A stretch of DNA of 64,000 nt from Casp-alpha2 sp036337015 (GTDB taxonomy: Bacteria > Pseudomonadota > Alphaproteobacteria > Rhodospirillales > Casp-alpha2). Within the stretch, counting starts at the first letter, position 1; each line of letters opens with the position of its first letter. The notes beneath the pieces were generated by a model that worked only from the letters and a program-made list of their open reading frames with translations, did no database searches and had not been told where the DNA came from. The translations under genes and the position numbers were made by a program. Positions 41,496 through 50,906 of this stretch are shown here, in pieces. The stretch spans positions 62,001 to 126,000 of the forward strand of contig JAYZEZ010000007.1 in NCBI GenBank assembly GCA_036337015.1. The letters run 5' to 3'.

Positions 41496-42344
41496 TCACC
41501 AAAATTTGTACCAAGGCTCAACTTCTTGTGAATCAATTTCCACAGGACTAGCAATTTCATTTCCCATAATTTTGTATGAGTCTAGGTACCATTCACTGCT
41601 AGGAAAATTATGGCCAAGAACTGAAGCTGTCATTTGAGCTTCTTTTTTTAAACCAATAGATAAATAAACTTCAGTAAGTCGATGTAGTGCCTCTGGTACG
41701 TGAGTGGTTGTTTGGTAATTATCCACAACTATCTTAAATCTATTTATAGCAGCCAAATGCTGGCCTTGCTTATGGTAGAAGCGGCCAATTTCCATTTCTT
41801 TTCCAGCAAGGTGATCATTTGTCAGATCCAATTTAACTTTTGCATCGCGTGAATATTTACTTTTTGGATAACGACCAATTAATTTTTTAAAAGCCTTTTG
41901 AGAAAGCTCGGTCATCAATTGATCACGCGCTACATCTGAAATTTGTTCATAAAAAACTAAACCCTTTAAATAATGAGCATATGGACTATCAGGGCTAGTT
42001 GGATGAAGGCGAATAAAACGGTCCAATGCAATAACAGCTTCATCATATCTATTACTTATATAAAACCCGTATGCAGTCATTAACTGAGCTCTGTTAGCCC
42101 ACGTTGAGTATGGATGCTGTCTCTCAACTTCATCAAATTTTGCAATTGAAGTTGTATAATCTTTTCCCTCTAAAGCATCCATTGCTTCGTTATATAAATC
42201 CTCTACAGGTTTTTCGACATACTCTGGCTTCTTTTTTGAAGAACACGCACCAACAAATATTACCATGATACAAACCACAGTTATACGAAACAGTCCTATT
42301 GGAATTATCCTACGAATTGTTTTTCCTCCACCAACTAGTTTCAC
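41496..42344 (-). CDS. bamD: Outer membrane assembly lipoprotein BamD
   Basis: 282 residues. The lipobox FVGAC follows a hydrophobic signal (RITVVCIMVIFVGAC), so Cys34 or so is the lipidated residue. TPR repeats follow: LYNEAMDALEGKDYTTSIAKFDEVERQHPYS, ANRAQLMTAYGFYISNRYDEAVIALDRFIRLHP. Periplasmic, part of the BAM complex that inserts beta-barrels. It follows lpxC by 136 bases and precedes recN. Confidence 0.95.
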   Translation of the reverse strand: MKLVGGGKTIRRIIPIGLFRITVVCIMVIFVGACSSKKKPEYVEKPVEDLYNEAMDALEGKDYTTSIAKFDEVERQHPYSTWANRAQLMTAYGFYISNRYDEAVIALDRFIRLHPTSPDSPYAHYLKGLVFYEQISDVARDQLMTELSQKAFKKLIGRYPKSKYSRDAKVKLDLTNDHLAGKEMEIGRFYHKQGQHLAAINRFKIVVDNYQTTTHVPEALHRLTEVYLSIGLKKEAQMTASVLGHNFPSSEWYLDSYKIMGNEIASPVEIDSQEVEPWYKFW

Positions 42345-42414
42345 AAGAAGCTAAAATTTATATAAACTATATCATGAGGACACAGCAGAGCTACAAAAAG
42401 GGAATAAAAAAAGC

Positions 42415-42441
42415 AAAAAAAAACCTGATGTAACAGGATTT
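42415..42441 (-). terminator. Candidate rho-independent terminator after lpxC
   Basis: On the minus strand AATCCTG, a 6-base TTACAT loop and CAGGTT form a short stem (CCTG/CAGG plus outer A-T pairs over one mismatch) followed by nine T. It lies between lpxC and bamD. The stem is short, so read-through is likely. Confidence 0.5.
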
Positions 42442-42480
42442 AAGAAGAAATACTTTGATTGTTTTAAACTATCAGCTTTG

Positions 42481-43455
42481 TTAAGCAGTTTCAGCTAATT
42501 CAGGAAATATATCACCGTCAATAGCAGATAACATGTCTGCCCCTCTCAGCACGTCATATTCCCAGGCATCTGCATCGTCAAATAAAGCATGTAATACAGC
42601 GTTATTTGCTGCATGCCCTGAACAAAATCCTTTAAAATTCCCTATAATCTGTGCTCCACTAAGATATAGATCGCCAATAGCATCAAGCACCTTATGCCGA
42701 ACAAACTCATCGTTATAACGCAATCCTTCTTCATTAATTACGCTATCTCCACTAACAACAACAGCATTTTCTAGAGAGCCTCCCTTTACCAATCCAGCAG
42801 CACGAAGTGCCTCGACTTCATGCAAGAAACCAAAAGTTCTTGCCCTTGCTAATTCTTTAGCAAAACTACCATTTACTACGCCTATGGATAGCGATTGTTT
42901 CGAAACCATATCGTTCTCAAAATCAATCTCAAAATCAAGGGATAAATGTGAGCCTGGAGATATAACAGCTGCTCCATCATTTACAGAAACTGTTTTAAGA
43001 ACTCTGATTACTCGTCGAGGTGCACTCTGCTCAACCACGCCAACACAATCTACTAAAAAAACAAATGGTTGGGACGAACCATCCATTATTGGGACTTCAG
43101 GACCGTTCAATTCAATTCGAACGTTATCTATACCACAACCACAAAGGGCAGCCATTAAGTGTTCTACTGTACCAATGGTTACTCCATCTTCATTTCCAAG
43201 TGTCGTACGTAGACGTGTATCCACTACACGGTCCCAAAGAGCCGGAATTTCAGCACCCTTACCTGCTATATCAGTACGTTGAAAAACAATACCAGTATCC
43301 ACATCGGCAGGTAATAAAGTCAAATTCACCTTAGAGCCTGTATGTAAGCCAACACCAGAACAATTAATAGAAGTCTTTATAGTCCTTTGTTTTACAACTT
43401 CGTTTGAACTTAAAAGACCGGTATCAAATGAATTATTTTTCTGTGAAATCGTCAT
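42481..43455 (-). CDS. lpxC: UDP-3-O-acyl-N-acetylglucosamine deacetylase
   Basis: 324 residues. Committed step of lipid A synthesis; a zinc enzyme. Seen: NCSGVGLHTGSKVNLTLLPA near the N-terminus, TVEHLMAALCGCGIDNVRIELNGPEVPIMDGSS with the zinc His (HLMAA), FGFLHEVEALRAAGLVKGGSLENA, and the late HKVLDAIGDLYLSG with His-Asp ligands. Last gene after ftsZ in the usual alphaproteobacterial order. A terminator candidate follows. Confidence 0.97.
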   Translation of the reverse strand: MTISQKNNSFDTGLLSSNEVVKQRTIKTSINCSGVGLHTGSKVNLTLLPADVDTGIVFQRTDIAGKGAEIPALWDRVVDTRLRTTLGNEDGVTIGTVEHLMAALCGCGIDNVRIELNGPEVPIMDGSSQPFVFLVDCVGVVEQSAPRRVIRVLKTVSVNDGAAVISPGSHLSLDFEIDFENDMVSKQSLSIGVVNGSFAKELARARTFGFLHEVEALRAAGLVKGGSLENAVVVSGDSVINEEGLRYNDEFVRHKVLDAIGDLYLSGAQIIGNFKGFCSGHAANNAVLHALFDDADAWEYDVLRGADMLSAIDGDIFPELAETA

Positions 43456-43642
43456 TCCGAATCTAAACGCTATCCATTTTCGTTTCTATTTAACGAGTCA
43501 ATCGCCTTAATTTTCCTTAAGTAAAGAAACTACTTTCTACTAGATTTTCTAACAAAATCCTTTTGACCTCTCAAATCACTCTTTGTTACCGATTGTTTCC
43601 TTCTTTAAGTGCTTGTTAATATTTATTTAAGTAATTGTTTTT

Positions 43643-45343
43643 CTAATTTGCTTGCCGTCTTAAAAAGGCTGGAATATCAAGAAGATCTTCAGTATTTTCA
43701 CTATTTAAATCATTTTCCTTATCGTCAAATTCATTAGCTATGAGTTCTACATCAGAAGCCTTAGATTCCGTAGCTACTTTTGGTAATTCCAAGCTATTAT
43801 TTTCTTGATTCTCTATTTCTTCAGAATCTTTGACCTGGTCAATAGTTCCTTCAACAATAGGAGATCCTGAAAAAGGCGTAATGTTTATTTTTTCATCCTT
43901 ATTAAGAGAACTTTCTTTCTTTACAAAAGACGATTTTCCAGTACCGGTGACACGCTCAAACAGACTAACACCCTTCTTGTGCCAAGGTATTTGCGGAACA
44001 TCCTCAGGTGCTTCACTTCCATTATTCAACATTTCTGCTTCATTATCTGGTATTGCACGCAATGTGGCTTTCTCACCTTCCATTTCTTCAACCGCAACTA
44101 ATGTTGGTTTCGGAGGTATAAATGCGTCCGTAGAGTCAATAGATGGTATTGTATTTTCAAAAAAATTCTTGCCCTCCTCAGATTGCAACTGCAATCCTGA
44201 GTCTAAATGAGCATCTGCATCTAGTTCTCTAGAATCTTCTTCACTTGATTCAGATTCGTTTTTCAGCACTTCTGCATCTAAAAACCTTTCTTCTGGTTGT
44301 GATCTAACCTCAATTGAGCTGTCTAGATTTTCAGCTAAATCCAACATCGTCGGTAAAACCATTTGGGGTGTATTTATATCAATACCAGTAGCAACAACCG
44401 AAACTCTCATAATACCTTCTATACTTTCATCAAAAGCAGAGCCAACCATTATGTTGGCCTCTTCATCAACTTCTGCACGTATACGATTAGCCGCCTCATC
44501 GACTTCGAATAATGTAATGTCCTTCCCTCCGGTAATGTTGATTAGAACGCCCTTAGCACCTTTCATTGAAGTATCATCTAAAAGAGGATTTGCAATAGCT
44601 GCCTCTGCTGCATCTAAAGCACGACGTTCACCATTAGCTTCACCTGTCCCCATCATAGCCTTCCCCATTTGACTCATTACTGAACGAATATCAGCAAAGT
44701 CAAGGTTGATAAGACCTGGCATTACCATTAAATCAGTGACACCTCTAACGCCAGAATAGAGGACTTCGTCAGCCATAGAAAAAGCATCAGTGAAAGTAGT
44801 CTTCTCATTAGCGATACGAAAAAGATTTTGATTTGGAATTACAATAAGTGTGTCAACAAATTGTTCCAAAATCTCAATACCTTCATTTGCTTGATTCATC
44901 CTGTGTGACCCTTCAAATTGAAAGGGCTTCGTTACCACCCCAACAGTCAAGATTCCACGTTCTTTAGCAGCACGTGCAATTACAGGCGCACCTCCAGTAC
45001 CTGTGCCCCCACCCATGCCTGCTGCAATAAATGCCATATGAGCCCCTTCTAATTCAGCGACAATTTCATCAAGTGACTCTTCTGCAGCGCCTCTTCCTAT
45101 ATCAGGTTTTGAGCCGGCACCTAACCCTTCCGTTAATCGAGCACCTAATTGGATGCGACGCTCTGTCCCAGATTGCGATAATGACTGAGCGTCTGTATTA
45201 GCAACCACAAAATCAACACCTTCTAATTCCGAGCGAATCATGTTGTTGACGGCATTACCACCAGCTCCCCCTATCCCAATTACCTTTAATTTAGGCTTTA
45301 AATTAGGAGAGTTATCCTTTGGTATAGTCAAATTGATACTCAT
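43643..45343 (-). CDS. ftsZ: Cell division GTPase FtsZ, long C-terminal linker
   Basis: 566 residues. Tubulin-like GTPase core to about residue 330: GIGGAGGNAVNNMI near residue 24, tubulin signature GMGGGTGTGGAPVIA (residues 109-123) and the T7 loop NLDFADIRSVM. The rest is an acidic, low-complexity linker of about 220 residues ending in the conserved tail DIPAFLRRQAN that binds FtsA and ZipA-type partners. It forms the division ring. The linker is longer than in E. coli (383 total) but within the range of alphaproteobacteria. Confidence 0.97.
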   Translation of the reverse strand: MSINLTIPKDNSPNLKPKLKVIGIGGAGGNAVNNMIRSELEGVDFVVANTDAQSLSQSGTERRIQLGARLTEGLGAGSKPDIGRGAAEESLDEIVAELEGAHMAFIAAGMGGGTGTGGAPVIARAAKERGILTVGVVTKPFQFEGSHRMNQANEGIEILEQFVDTLIVIPNQNLFRIANEKTTFTDAFSMADEVLYSGVRGVTDLMVMPGLINLDFADIRSVMSQMGKAMMGTGEANGERRALDAAEAAIANPLLDDTSMKGAKGVLINITGGKDITLFEVDEAANRIRAEVDEEANIMVGSAFDESIEGIMRVSVVATGIDINTPQMVLPTMLDLAENLDSSIEVRSQPEERFLDAEVLKNESESSEEDSRELDADAHLDSGLQLQSEEGKNFFENTIPSIDSTDAFIPPKPTLVAVEEMEGEKATLRAIPDNEAEMLNNGSEAPEDVPQIPWHKKGVSLFERVTGTGKSSFVKKESSLNKDEKINITPFSGSPIVEGTIDQVKDSEEIENQENNSLELPKVATESKASDVELIANEFDDKENDLNSENTEDLLDIPAFLRRQAN

Positions 45344-45488
45344 GTTGTTTTCCCTCGTTTAAGTCGACTAAATTTGCCTATATGGAAAGCCATAGCTTAA
45401 CTTTCCACGGTGAATTTATGCAGCCTAGTGGCATCGCATTGGTTCAAGTCTTTATTTTTCACTAAAATAGGTAAAGAAATAGTAATCA

Positions 45489-46772
45489 TTAGAAATTTTC
45501 CCGTATCCATTGCCCAAACCGCCCGAACCCCCTGTTTGACTGTTCTGGTGGGCAATACGCTGAACTTGGGACCTCAGCTTTATTGGAAATAGCGTATTTC
45601 AAAAGCCCTACAGATGCGGCAAATGCTGGTCCAGTGATTGCATCTGCCATACCATCAATTCTTTTAGGGAGACCCATACGAATTTGTTTTTCAAGAATGC
45701 TTCCTGCTAAATCTGGCACACCAGTCAATTGACTAGCTCCGCCAGTCAATACCACTCTTTGCCCAGCTACTTTTTCAAAACCTGCTTCGATTAGGCTATC
45801 GCGAACCATTTCTAATGTTTCTTCGAGGCGTGGACGAATAATACCAACTAGCATAGACCGTGGAATATGATTAACTTCAGCATATTCAGACTCACCGACA
45901 AGAGGCACCTTAATTATCTCACGATCATCAGAAGAAGATGCAGTTGCACTACCATATAACGTCTTCATCCGCTCAGCTTGTGCAAGTGGTGTTGATAGAC
46001 CGCGAGCAATATCATTAGTAACGTGAATGCCACCTATTGGGAGTGTATCCGCATGAACGAGTTCGCCATCAAAATAAACTGCGATATTTGTGGTGCCACC
46101 ACCCATATCAATACAGGTTACACCTAGCTGAATTTCATCTTCAACTAAAGTAGCTAAAGCCGACGCATATGATGAGATCACTGTATCATGCACTTCAAGG
46201 TGACACCGCTCAACGCTAGTCTCAAGATTTCTTACTGAACCACTTAGAGCACTTATAGTATGCATGTTGACGCCAAGACGCTCTCCAAACATACCGCGTG
46301 GATCACGCACTCCACGGTTACCATCAACTGCATAGCCTACAGGAATTGCATGTATCAGCTCCCGTTCTTTAGGAACTCCATCTGTCAAAACTACGGGGTC
46401 AAGTATGCGCCTCAAATCAGCATCATTAATTTCATGTCCTGCAATAGACACCTCATAGGCGATAAGTCTTGATAGCGGTTGACCGCTAGACAAGTTTACA
46501 AATGCGCCTGAAATATTTTCCCCTGCCATTTGCTCTGCTGCTTCAACTGTAGACCGAATAGACTCTTCTGCTTTATCTAGATCAATTATAGTACCTAAGC
46601 GCACACCTTTTGATACTTGATGGCCAATTCCAATTATTTTAAGCCCGCTCTCAGGAGAAATAGCTGAGTTAGGTTCAACCTTAGCAATCAAGCAACAAAC
46701 TTTAGTTGTACCCACATCTAGTGCTGCGACTAGACCATTACGTATTTTTTTTGATACTAATTTCTTTTTCAT
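45489..46772 (-). CDS. ftsA: Cell division protein FtsA
   Basis: 427 residues. Actin-fold membrane tether for FtsZ. Seen: LVAALDVGTTKVCCLIA at the N-terminus, TCIDMGGGTTNIAVYFDG and VVLTGGASQLTGVPDLA for the ATP site, and the C-terminal amphipathic helix RGFGRFGQWIRENF that binds the membrane. The gap to ftsZ (145 bases) could hold an extra ftsZ promoter; ftsQ lies 16 bases upstream. Confidence 0.97.
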   Translation of the reverse strand: MKKKLVSKKIRNGLVAALDVGTTKVCCLIAKVEPNSAISPESGLKIIGIGHQVSKGVRLGTIIDLDKAEESIRSTVEAAEQMAGENISGAFVNLSSGQPLSRLIAYEVSIAGHEINDADLRRILDPVVLTDGVPKERELIHAIPVGYAVDGNRGVRDPRGMFGERLGVNMHTISALSGSVRNLETSVERCHLEVHDTVISSYASALATLVEDEIQLGVTCIDMGGGTTNIAVYFDGELVHADTLPIGGIHVTNDIARGLSTPLAQAERMKTLYGSATASSSDDREIIKVPLVGESEYAEVNHIPRSMLVGIIRPRLEETLEMVRDSLIEAGFEKVAGQRVVLTGGASQLTGVPDLAGSILEKQIRMGLPKRIDGMADAITGPAFAASVGLLKYAISNKAEVPSSAYCPPEQSNRGFGRFGQWIRENF

Positions 46773-46788
46773 TAAAAAATCTCTTTAT

Positions 46789-47637
46789 TTAGGTTTCCTG
46801 CCTTTTACCCATGGGGTCCGAAGTTGATACAGGTGATTCCCTAACAATAAGTCTGTCGGGCAAGCGTAAATCCAATGTTTTAATTTTCCGCTTTAAGACT
46901 TGATGGGATTTTTCGTATTCTGCTAAACGGGTCCATGCATCAGCTGCATTTTTTTCTGGTAAGCGCACATCTATGCCTCCATCTAAACGCAAATTCCATC
47001 GTCTTCCACCAACACGGACTGCGGCTTTAACCATTTGCATCAATTCTGGCTCTAACCTTAATGCCTTCAATAAATCCAAGGTATGTTTAGGCGCATCTAG
47101 GCCAACCACCACAACTAAGTCAGAAAACCGATTAAGATTATCCTGCAAAATAACTTCGCCATCTGTTCCAATAAGAGAAAACACACCATTGTGTTGCCAT
47201 AATGCCAATGGTTCGTGCTCCTCAACATTTAGCAATAAAGTGTCAGGCAACATTCTCTTTACCGTGACTTTTTTAACCCATTGTAAGTTTTCAATTCGCT
47301 TTTGAGCAGCTTTTATATCAAATGCTAGGATGGGCGCGCCTCTAGTTAATCTGATTGCATTTAAAAGAGACTCTTGATCCGTTTCGTTCCTCCCAGTAAC
47401 AAGAATTTCATTTACCTGAAAACCTAACTCTGTAGACGCTTTGATTGCTGTCCATTTTGCTTTTTCTAGTGTGTTCGGGATCCAGCCCGTTTGCCAAACC
47501 TGCCAACCAGCATGAGAAGCAAACAGAAACAGTATCAAGGCTAATGCTAGCCTAAAGTGACGATGTCGCCAGAAAGAAACTACCCTTCGTCTTGGTTTCC
47601 CTAGATTCAAATATTTTTTCCTAGAATTCTTTTTCAT
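46789..47637 (-). CDS. ftsQ: Cell division protein FtsQ
   Basis: 282 residues: a basic cytosolic N-terminus, one membrane helix (RLALALILFLFASHAGWQVW), then a POTRA domain (GFQVNEILVTGRNETDQESLLNAI) and a beta domain. Bitopic divisome scaffold. The frame overlaps the ddl stop by 4 bases (ATGA). Confidence 0.93.
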   Translation of the reverse strand: MKKNSRKKYLNLGKPRRRVVSFWRHRHFRLALALILFLFASHAGWQVWQTGWIPNTLEKAKWTAIKASTELGFQVNEILVTGRNETDQESLLNAIRLTRGAPILAFDIKAAQKRIENLQWVKKVTVKRMLPDTLLLNVEEHEPLALWQHNGVFSLIGTDGEVILQDNLNRFSDLVVVVGLDAPKHTLDLLKALRLEPELMQMVKAAVRVGGRRWNLRLDGGIDVRLPEKNAADAWTRLAEYEKSHQVLKRKIKTLDLRLPDRLIVRESPVSTSDPMGKRQET

Positions 47638-48539
47638 GCATCACACTCCGCGTTATTAACCATCCAGACCACTAGCTCCTGAAAAGAAATTCCAGAGAAT
47701 AGAGCCTGCTCAGGCACCAGAGAAGTCTTTGTCATGCCTGGTTGGGTGTTAATTTCAAGTAAATAAGGCTTTTCCCCATCGTAACGGAAATCAGCTCTAG
47801 ATAAGCCCCTACAACCAAGCGTTTTATGCGCTTGTACAGCTAAACGCATGATTTCTTTAGTAATTTTAGGCTCAATATCGGCTGGTACTATATGATAAGA
47901 TCCTTGATCAGCATATTTAGCATCATAATCATAAAACTCGCGATCTGTCTTGATCTCTGTTACAGCCAAGGGTTTATCACCCATTACTGCAACAGTTAAT
48001 TCTTTACCAGGTATGAATTGTTCGACCATAACCCACTTCCCAAATGGCCAACCAGAATCTTTAAAAAGGGGTTCACTTGTTTTTTCAGTAATTATATGAA
48101 CACCAACACTAGATCCTTCATTAAGGGGTTTAATGACATATGGACGCTTCATAACATCACCAGAAATTATTTCTTTTTGTGATGCGATAACATGATCGGC
48201 TACTGAAATTCCTGCATCTGAGAACAAGCGTTTTGACAAAGGCTTATCCATTGCAATGGCCGAAGCTAAAAGGCCAGAATGAGTATACGGAATGTTAAGG
48301 ATATCAAGTAGCCCCTGTACACACCCATCTTCACCAAACCGACCGTGTAGAGCATTAAAGACGACATCTGGGCGAGGAAACAACCGCGTCATTAAAGCAC
48401 CCATATCCCTTTGAACGTCTATGGTTGTTACGTTCATTCCTGCCTCTCCCAAAGCATTAGCGACTTCTGCTCCAGAAACAAGAGAGACTTCTCGTTCCGC
48501 AGACCAACCACCCATTAAAACTGCTACTTTTTGGGTCAT
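47634..48539 (-). CDS. ddl: D-alanine--D-alanine ligase
   Basis: 301 residues. ATP-grasp enzyme that makes D-Ala-D-Ala for the wall stem peptide. Seen: KVAVLMGGWSAEREVSLVSG at the N-terminus, YVIKPLNEGSSVGVH for ATP, the VEQFIPGKELTVAVMG loop and the late LLEINTQPGMTKTSLVPEQA. Overlaps murB and ftsQ by 4 bases each. Confidence 0.97.
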   Translation of the reverse strand: MTQKVAVLMGGWSAEREVSLVSGAEVANALGEAGMNVTTIDVQRDMGALMTRLFPRPDVVFNALHGRFGEDGCVQGLLDILNIPYTHSGLLASAIAMDKPLSKRLFSDAGISVADHVIASQKEIISGDVMKRPYVIKPLNEGSSVGVHIITEKTSEPLFKDSGWPFGKWVMVEQFIPGKELTVAVMGDKPLAVTEIKTDREFYDYDAKYADQGSYHIVPADIEPKITKEIMRLAVQAHKTLGCRGLSRADFRYDGEKPYLLEINTQPGMTKTSLVPEQALFSGISFQELVVWMVNNAECDA

Positions 48540-49480
48540 TTAATCGCCCCTTCAGATCTACCTATTCGTCGAATCTCCCATATTAGGGAGACGCCGCTAT
48601 CTTCAAAAACCCGTCGTCGAATTTCTTCCCCTAGCCATTCGAGATCCGATGATGAGGCCCCTCCTGAATTTATTAGAAAATTACAATGTAGTTTCGAAAC
48701 TTGAGCTCCACCGCGCGCTAAATTTCTACAGCCAGCTCTTTCAATTAGTTCCCAGGCCCTAACACTGTTCTCACCCAATTCTGGATTTCGGAATGTTGAA
48801 CCTCCGGTAGCAATTCTAAGCGGCTGTGTTGCTTCACGTTTTGAGTGTATTTTCTCCATTTTTAGTCTTATTTCATCACGATTTCCAAATGTCCCTTGCA
48901 ATCGCGCAGCAACAAAGATCCAATCTTTCGGAACACTACAGTTTCTGTATTGAAAGCCCATATCGGAAGCTTCTAACCGATGGAAATTACCTTCATTATC
49001 TAGAGCATCCGCATCTACGAAGACATCTTTAAACTCACGACCATATGCGCCAGCATTCATACTCAGCCCCCCACCAATAGTTCCGGGAATTCCAGACAAG
49101 AATTCCAGCCCCCCTAAGCTGATTTCTTGGGCCTTGCGTGCTAGAGTAAGATCATGTGTAGCGGATCCAACACATACTATATCTCCATCAAACTCAATAT
49201 TAGAAAAGCCAGCCCCAGCCCGAATAACAACACCTTCAATGCCTCCATCCCGGATAATAATATTTGAAGCTGCTCCAATGAAAGTTAATGGAACATCAGC
49301 AGGCTTATTAACTAGAAATTCCATCAAGTCTTCGACGTCTACTGGCTGAAACAAGACATCTGCTACCCCTCCTGTCTTAAACCAACTATACTTTGCCATC
49401 GAAGCGTCCGCTTCTAATGTACCCCTCACTTTTGGCAAGACTTCTATGAGATCATTATTTGGCTTTTTAGCAGGAATCAT
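48536..49480 (-). CDS. murB: UDP-N-acetylenolpyruvoylglucosamine reductase
   Basis: 314 residues. FAD/NADPH reductase making UDP-MurNAc. Seen: YSWFKTGGVADVLFQP near the N-terminus (FAD), LEFLSGIPGTIGGGLSMNAGAYGREF, YRNCSVP (Type I pattern) and GSTFRNPELG with the catalytic Ser. Overlaps murC by 14 bases and ddl by 4. Confidence 0.97.
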   Translation of the reverse strand: MIPAKKPNNDLIEVLPKVRGTLEADASMAKYSWFKTGGVADVLFQPVDVEDLMEFLVNKPADVPLTFIGAASNIIIRDGGIEGVVIRAGAGFSNIEFDGDIVCVGSATHDLTLARKAQEISLGGLEFLSGIPGTIGGGLSMNAGAYGREFKDVFVDADALDNEGNFHRLEASDMGFQYRNCSVPKDWIFVAARLQGTFGNRDEIRLKMEKIHSKREATQPLRIATGGSTFRNPELGENSVRAWELIERAGCRNLARGGAQVSKLHCNFLINSGGASSSDLEWLGEEIRRRVFEDSGVSLIWEIRRIGRSEGAIK

Positions 49481-50906
49481 TTGCAGTGCTCCCGCTCTTT
49501 ACTTTTGCATTCTTTAGTTGGTCAGGTAACTCATTAGCCCACCGGGTGATATCTCCTGCACCAAGGAATACAACCATATCTCCAGATCTAGTCTGACTAT
49601 TTATGATATCAATTAATAACGACTCATTTTCCAATGGCAAAACAGCTCTATGTCCATGTCTTTCAAGACCTTTAATTAACGCATCTCGGTGAATGCCTTT
49701 AATTGGCTCTTCACCAGCGCCAAAAACATTGGCCACAATGACAACATCCGCATCGTTAAAGCATGTGCAAAAGCCTTCGAATAAATCCTTTAGTCGGGTG
49801 TATCTATGCGGTTGAACAACCGCAATGACTCTTCCATCTGATGACGCACGGGCAGTTTTTAAAACTGCATCTATCTCAATCGGGTGATGTCCATAATCAT
49901 CAATAATTGTAACACCACCAACTTTTCCTACACGTGTAAATCTTCTCTTTACGCCTTTAAAAGATGATAGTGAACGACTGATAACGTCTTCTGATATCCC
50001 TATTTCAAGTGCAATTGCTATAGCTGCAAGTGCATTTTGAACGTTGTGCCTACCAAGCATTGACATGGTAAAGTTCTTCAACGTAGTTTCAGAACTAGTC
50101 TTCCTATCCGTAAATTGAACATCAAAACAAACCGCATCAGACGTTGTTCTAACATTAACTCCACGAACGTCAGCCTGTGGGGAAAAGCCATAACTTATTA
50201 TTCTACGGTCAGAAATTCGAGGGATCAACGCTTGCACTTCTGCATGATCAATACACAATGCAGCAAAACCATAGAATGGTATGTTAGCAACGAAAGCATC
50301 AAAGGCATCACGTAAGCCTTGAAACGATCCATAATAATCTAGGTGTTCTGGATCAATATTAGTAACTACTGTTATCGTGGAAGGTAGTTTTAAAAATGTG
50401 CCATCTGATTCATCAGCTTCGGCAACCATCCAATCACCAGCTCCGAATCGAGCATTAGAGCCCCAAGCGTTAATTATACCTCCATTAATAACTGTTGGAT
50501 CCATTTTTGCCGTGTCTAAAAGGGCTGCTATCATTGATGTCGTGGTAGTTTTACCGTGAGTTCCTCCAACGGCAATAGACCATTTTAAACGCATAAGCTC
50601 ACCCAACATTTCGGCACGACGAACTACTGGTATCATACGATTGCGAGCAGCAAGAACTTCTGAGTTATCAGAATTTACTGCTGTCGATATAACTACCACC
50701 TGAGCCTTTCCTAAATTTTTTTCAGAATGGCCGATGTAAACTTTAATACCCAACTCTTTTAAACGATTCGTATTGGCACTCTCGTTAATATCACTACCTT
50801 GTACTGAGTAACCCAATTTAAGCAGAACCTCAGCAATACCACTCATGCCAATCCCGCCAATTCCTACAAAATGGATTGTTCCTATATCGATGGGAAGAGC
50901 TCTCAT
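49467..50906 (-). CDS. murC: UDP-N-acetylmuramate--L-alanine ligase
   Basis: 479 residues. Adds the first stem-peptide residue, L-Ala. Seen: IHFVGIGGIGMSGIAEVLLKLGY at the N-terminus (Rossmann), AVGGTHGKTTTTSMIAALL (ATP loop) and IIDDYGHHPIEIDAVL (Mur ligase domain). Overlaps murG by 4 bases. Confidence 0.97.
   Translation of the reverse strand: MRALPIDIGTIHFVGIGGIGMSGIAEVLLKLGYSVQGSDINESANTNRLKELGIKVYIGHSEKNLGKAQVVVISTAVNSDNSEVLAARNRMIPVVRRAEMLGELMRLKWSIAVGGTHGKTTTTSMIAALLDTAKMDPTVINGGIINAWGSNARFGAGDWMVAEADESDGTFLKLPSTITVVTNIDPEHLDYYGSFQGLRDAFDAFVANIPFYGFAALCIDHAEVQALIPRISDRRIISYGFSPQADVRGVNVRTTSDAVCFDVQFTDRKTSSETTLKNFTMSMLGRHNVQNALAAIAIALEIGISEDVISRSLSSFKGVKRRFTRVGKVGGVTIIDDYGHHPIEIDAVLKTARASSDGRVIAVVQPHRYTRLKDLFEGFCTCFNDADVVIVANVFGAGEEPIKGIHRDALIKGLERHGHRAVLPLENESLLIDIINSQTRSGDMVVFLGAGDITRWANELPDQLKNAKVKSGSTANDSC

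Noticed and set aside
41486..41560. Longer N-terminus of RecN
   Set aside because: It lies in the bamD 3' end and has no RecN similarity; RecN homologues begin near MLLIRDVVLIDRL.
42533..42718. Plus-strand open frames within lpxC, ftsZ, ftsI and glyS
   Set aside because: These are opposite-strand shadows of conserved genes with no motifs or ribosome sites of their own.
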